64,000 nt of DNA from Amaranthus tricolor. Lineage: Eukaryota > Streptophyta > Magnoliopsida > Caryophyllales > Amaranthaceae. The notes below the pieces were generated by a model. It did no database searches. It saw only the letters and a program-made list of their open reading frames with translations, and had not been told where the DNA came from. The stretch spans positions 1,077,501 through 1,141,500 of the forward strand of contig NC_080058.1 of assembly GCF_026212465.1 (NCBI RefSeq), written 5' to 3'. The translations under genes were made by a program, and so were the position numbers. Position 1 is the stretch's first letter, and each line of letters starts with the position of its first letter. This document shows, in pieces, positions 60,301 through 64,000 of the stretch.

Positions 60301-62697
60301 GGAAGAATGTTACACTAGCAGATTTTAGAATGAAAAGAGCTTACAATAGACTTTGATAAGTGGAGATAGCCTCCTTATCGTTGAAGAAGTAAGACTAAGA
60401 GCCTCGTTTGAGTAAATGTAACTAAATCTAGCGCATCCCTCTCCCCAACCTAGGTCCAAGTTCACCTAAATAGCATGTGGTCATTGAATTTCTTTGTATG
60501 ATGTGAAAAAATTTTAATAGGAAAAACAACAATCCGGTACAGCCCTTAGTCCATTCAATGGAGGAGGTCCAAATGTAAGTGAACTCTTACATCTGTCCTG
60601 CTTAAGCTATTCTTATGCTATCCTTTCCGGACTTGGCAAGAAGATTACCCAAGGTTCTAAGGAGTGTCAAAAGTGCTCAAATGTCAACAAGGTAAATGTC
60701 AGAAATATATTGCCGACCATTTGAATGCTTTTTTTTGCCTCCAAAACTCTAAAAGGTAGTAATTAAAAGTTCAAACACAATGACATTATATGCTCAACAG
60801 AGAAACTCAAATTAAGTTTTGTATAACAATCAACTCATATAAAAGCATCCCCTCAAAGTGATTGAAAGTCTATTGGGCTAAAAGGAAGGATGTTACGAGT
60901 CCTATTTATCTTTACACTATAAAAACTCAATAAACAAAGGATCTAACAAGTTTTCAGACTTGCCTTAAAAATGGTTCATAGATATCTTCATTTGCAAGCG
61001 AATTATCATGAAAGAGTCTAGCTCTTTTGGGGTTTGCTGAAGAAGAGAAGGCAGAAAATTAGCTTACAACAAATATACAAAAACAGATTGCTTGAAGTAT
61101 CGGCAGTTACCAGTGAGCATTTCATCGATCAAAGAAAGGACATATTCCACCGTCTCTTCTTTAAAGATATCACGTAAAATGTTGACAAATACTCGAACAT
61201 AGGATGGACCATCCTGTTAAATGTTAAGACAAGTCAACATAATCCGAAAGTGCAGAAGAAATTTGCAAAGTAACGGAAAAGTGAAGATGTACAATTGACA
61301 AAGAAATCTTGCACACAAAATAACTGATAGGAGGCAATTTTGTAAAAGAAAAGATCGTACTAGTGACACAGATTCAGCTAAGAAAAGATGTATCAACAAT
61401 CTCATAAGCAAAGTATTCTAAAGCAAGACACAAGAAGATAAGTAACAAAGAACACAACAAATAACTAGAACATCCTCAGAAAAGAAGACTATATAAATTT
61501 AGTCACATTGGTTTATGTAGTCGACCCCAATTATTTGGGAATAAGGCATTGTTATTGTTGTTGTTGCTACATGAAAACGCTTGAGACCCATCTTGTCTAT
61601 AGCTAAGAAACACATTGTAGTTAAATGATTAGCCTTAAAACGATGGCAACTACATGCTTTGAGAAAAGAAAGTTGATTAGGGTTTTAGTTAACTGATGCA
61701 ATCATCCAATTGAATTTACAAAGTTCATGAAACAAATTAAGTCATGACATATCCCACCAAATCAAGAATAGACATCATAGCATTGGACGCAATAAATAGT
61801 AAACCCTCAAAACATTGAAAAAATGAAAAGGTGTGAATGAAGCAAGAAAAAAAAAAAAACTTTACATCATCCAATAAAGATGCTCTTTGGCTCTCTGGTC
61901 TTTTGTCATAACGTCTCAAGAGTTGAAGAGCTTTCCCCGAGATCAACTTAGTTGTCATGTATGTCTCCCATGGAATGTCTCTTTCAAGAACCTTGAAAAG
62001 GAGAAGAAAAAATAGTCAATGAAATGAAACAAAAAAATAATAAGTTCACATTAGTGCAACATAATTTGCCGGTTAATTCACTTTTTCAATTCGTAATTCA
62101 CTCAAAATGACCCTAAAATAGCCCAAAACCGACCGTAATTCACTTTTATTGATTCGCAATTCGTATAGAGATTAGTGAATCACGTGAGAGTGGTTCACAC
62201 TAAGCTAATTGATCAAATCTTCCTTTGTAGGGAAGGGGGATAAATCACCAAATCCAATAGCTCCAGGATAACTAAATCAAACCCAAACAAGTTGTCAGAA
62301 ACCAATAAAAACAAAGACAATCTGAAAAATCAAGGGTAAATTTCTACATTTTGTAACACAAACATATAATGTTGATTCAGACAAAAACAATGACAATCTA
62401 CTTAATCATTGAGAAATTTCTACATTTAATCCCAAAATAAATAAAATCAAATTGAACTCAGAACAAGTAGGCTAACCAAAAAATTACAAACCCATGACTT
62501 ATAAGAAAGCTACAATCTTGATGAGCAACAAAATTCAATCATAAGGATAAAAACATGCCCAATTATAAATTACTAAAGAGAAACAAAAAAAACTAAGTAA
62601 TCAAACAAAGTCAACGAATCAATTATACAAAAAGCCATAAAAGGGGTGATTTCAAAGAAAGAAAAACCTGTTCAGTGGTGAGTTCGGCTTGATCCAT
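57312..62697 (-). CDS. VHA-H: V-type proton ATPase subunit H (V1 sector)
   Basis: The H subunit (yeast Vma13) couples and regulates the V1 and V0 sectors of the vacuolar proton pump. Coding exons, minus strand: 62697-62668, 61991-61866, 61213-61111, 61036-60964, 60285-60220, 60128-60011, 59577-59380, 59216-59091, 58455-58330, 58181-58002 and 57560-57312; the product is 464 aa. The chain is made of armadillo/HEAT-like helices. Family landmarks are [20 protein letters not shown] at the start, [20 protein letters not shown], the [17 protein letters not shown] block, and [13 protein letters not shown] near the end. The intron after exon 4 uses a GC donor (GCAAGT); the others are GT-AG. A 5' leader intron (62861-62734) is visible. 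Introns contain a Tourist MITE, an Au SINE fragment and inverted repeat copies. Confidence 0.96.
57655..57785 (+). repeat. Repeat copy A in VHA-H intron 10
   Basis: The plus-strand order CACGTGATTCGCTAATCTCC, GGTTCGGTTTTGGGCTATTT, GGGCATTTTGAGCGAATC matches, in reverse orientation, the sequence at about 62070-62200 in intron 1 of the same gene. There CACGTGATTCACTAATCTCT and CGGTTTTGGGCTATTTTAGG are read on the minus strand. The element class is unknown; no target duplication was identified. Confidence 0.75.
58586..58927. mobile_element. Tourist-like MITE in VHA-H intron 8
   Basis: It matches the element at 13474-13788 through most of its length (TTTCCATTACCACCTAATAC, GGTAATGCATTGGAAT, AAGCATGGCAAT). 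The right end reads ACGGCCCGTTTGGTAATCG on the other strand. A 45-bp internal segment (CTAATACCACATGTTCAAAT through GGTAATGCATTGGAAT) is duplicated in tandem. Flanks TGA/TAA are a decayed 3-bp target duplication. Confidence 0.8.
61515..61567 (+). mobile_element. Au-type SINE 3' end in VHA-H intron 2
   Basis: GTAGTCGACCCCAATTATTT followed by GGGAATAAGGCATTGTTATT and a GTTGTTGTTG tail is the typical 3' end of the Au SINE family, which is widespread in plants. The tRNA-like 5' half is not evident, so the copy appears truncated. It is antisense to the gene. Confidence 0.7.
62070..62200 (-). repeat. Repeat copy B in VHA-H intron 1
   Basis: An inverted partner of the sequence at 57655-57785, more than 4 kb away within the same transcription unit. 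The similarity extends over about 120 bp with substitutions and small indels. Confidence 0.75.
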
Positions 62698-62949
62698 GGT
62701 CATTGATTGGTAGGGATTAAACCCAATTCAGAGCTTGCAAAATCCAACAATTTGAAATGGAAAATAAACAGAATTACAAAAAAAAAAAAAGAAAAAGAAA
62801 AGATTAAGCAATGTATAAGAGAGTATTGAGAAGATGAAAGATTGGGGATTAGATCGCTTACCAAAGAGAAGAGACAGGGGATATGGAGGAAACTGGAAAG
62901 AGGGAACTTGTGTTTTGTTGTGCCTTCGTGGCGATTCTTCTATGATTGA

Positions 62950-64000
62950 TTTTTTATTTCTTGTTTTTACTTCTTTTTTTAATTAATTGTTTTGGGTTAA
63001 AAAAAATTTCTTATAGGCAAGAGATACAACATTATACAAGAATGAATTGAATATTGATTTTTCATGTGGGTGTTGAAAATTAAATTTTTATAAAAGTTAA
63101 TACCTTAAATTATTAGTGGTATTGATTTTGATAGATCTAATCCAACATAACTAATTTGTTAGATTTTTAATTGATTTGAATCCATTTTTCTAAATTATGA
63201 TTATTCATTTAATCGTACGTTAAATTTTCAAGTTAAAATCAATTGGTTTTTAGTAATTTTTATAATTTAGATCAATGCATGACTTAAAAAATTATTGTTG
63301 ACTTAATAGAATAATGCATTATGTAAAAAATTATATATATTTTTGGGATTTAAAGAAAATGTCTATCATAGAAACATACTTTGGCAATCCTATGAATTGA
63401 GGCTTGCTAGTTTGTATACATCTCATAAAGTTTTAACCATGTTTAGGTATTTTTCATTAATTTATTTTATCTCTCAAAGAGATTATTAAAAAGATATTTA
63501 AAAACAAATCATCAATTGTGAATTTTTACACATCAATTAAATAATACTTTATTAATTATAAACTTTTACATATCAACTAATTAATATTGAAAGATAATAT
63601 ATAAAAGTGTCTTTTAATCTATATTAAACAAAGATTTTCTAATTTTAACATTAGAGATTTTAATTTCAAAAGAATTTTCAAGCTTTAACCATTTGACTAG
63701 AATCGAACATTTCCTAAAACAACTAAAATCGAACATGGTAAACTCGATCTAAAATAACTAAAATTTTTTTTTATAAATATCATTTTCATAGCACTCCACT
63801 TCCGAATGTACACAACTTTGTCTTACTCAATGTGAAAAAGAAAAACTTTCATTACCCAAGTTTCGTTTACCCCCAAAGGTAAAATCATCAGCACGTTGCG
63901 ATCCTCAATAACTCTGGACTCCCTCGAAACCCTACTTCAACCGTCTTGTTTAGCCCTCATACAACCAAATTGAAAATCTTTGAAGAACAAATATGTGGAG
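62950..64000. other. Intergenic region, end of window
   Basis: The first bases are the VHA-H promoter side. No gene is recognised up to 63800. The last 200 bp become less AT-rich (CACGTTGCGATCCTCAATAA, CTCGAAACCCTACTTCAACC), and an ATG stands at 63992, eight bases before the window ends. These could be the leader and start of another plus-strand gene, but nothing more can be said. Confidence 0.45.

Noticed and set aside
63992..64000. Start codon of a further plus-strand gene.
   Set aside because: Only eight bases of frame remain in the window, so it cannot be supported.

Overview
The window is nuclear DNA from a flowering plant. It is AT-rich, its genes are split by GT-AG introns, and it is crowded with plant transposons (Cassandra TRIM, Copia, MULE, Stowaway and Tourist MITEs, SINEs). 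The FT protein and the SINE and LTR types suggest Caryophyllales, perhaps the amaranth/goosefoot group. That placement is an inference from pattern only. No prokaryotic features, CRISPR arrays or true tRNA/rRNA genes were seen.

Layout. (1) 1-2.7 kb: intergenic, with two MITE-like elements. (2) 2.757-8.017 kb, minus: a complete four-exon FLOWERING LOCUS T homologue (175 aa, activator-type residues) whose introns hold a Cassandra TRIM, a long-inverted-repeat MITE, a Tourist relic, a SINE and a long AT microsatellite. (3) 8-20.7 kb: gene-poor, with MITEs and a 0.66-kb tandem duplication. (4) 20.77-30.68 kb, plus: an unprocessed, truncated pseudogene of the CAF-1 large subunit FAS1, interrupted by a 4.67-kb Copia element with a perfect 5-bp target duplication. 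(5) 34.79-38.98 kb, plus: a plastid stearoyl-ACP desaturase (3 exons, 399 aa). (6) 40.79-41.35 kb, minus: an intronless four-helix membrane protein of unknown function. (7) 42.4-45.5 kb: tandem repeats and a probable Gypsy-type LTR. (8) 45.658-48.020 kb: a deleted MULE with a perfect 9-bp target duplication and six 25-bp palindromes. (9) 49.14-56.33 kb, plus: the Tat-SF1/CUS2-like splicing factor ELF9 (13 coding exons, 475 aa). (10) 57.31-62.70 kb, minus: V-ATPase subunit H (11 coding exons, 464 aa), convergent with ELF9. (11) 63-64 kb: intergenic.

The genes do not form one pathway. FT (florigen) and ELF9 (in Arabidopsis a flowering-time RNA-binding protein) both bear on flowering. FAB2-type desaturase and V-ATPase H are housekeeping. 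The most unusual structures are the palindrome clusters inside the MULE ends, the related hairpin-like MITEs that share a GTTCGCAGTTA palindrome (one inside FT), and the nested FAS1/Copia wreck. Exon limits were set by hand from splice signals, reading phase and family knowledge. No alignment or transcript data were available.
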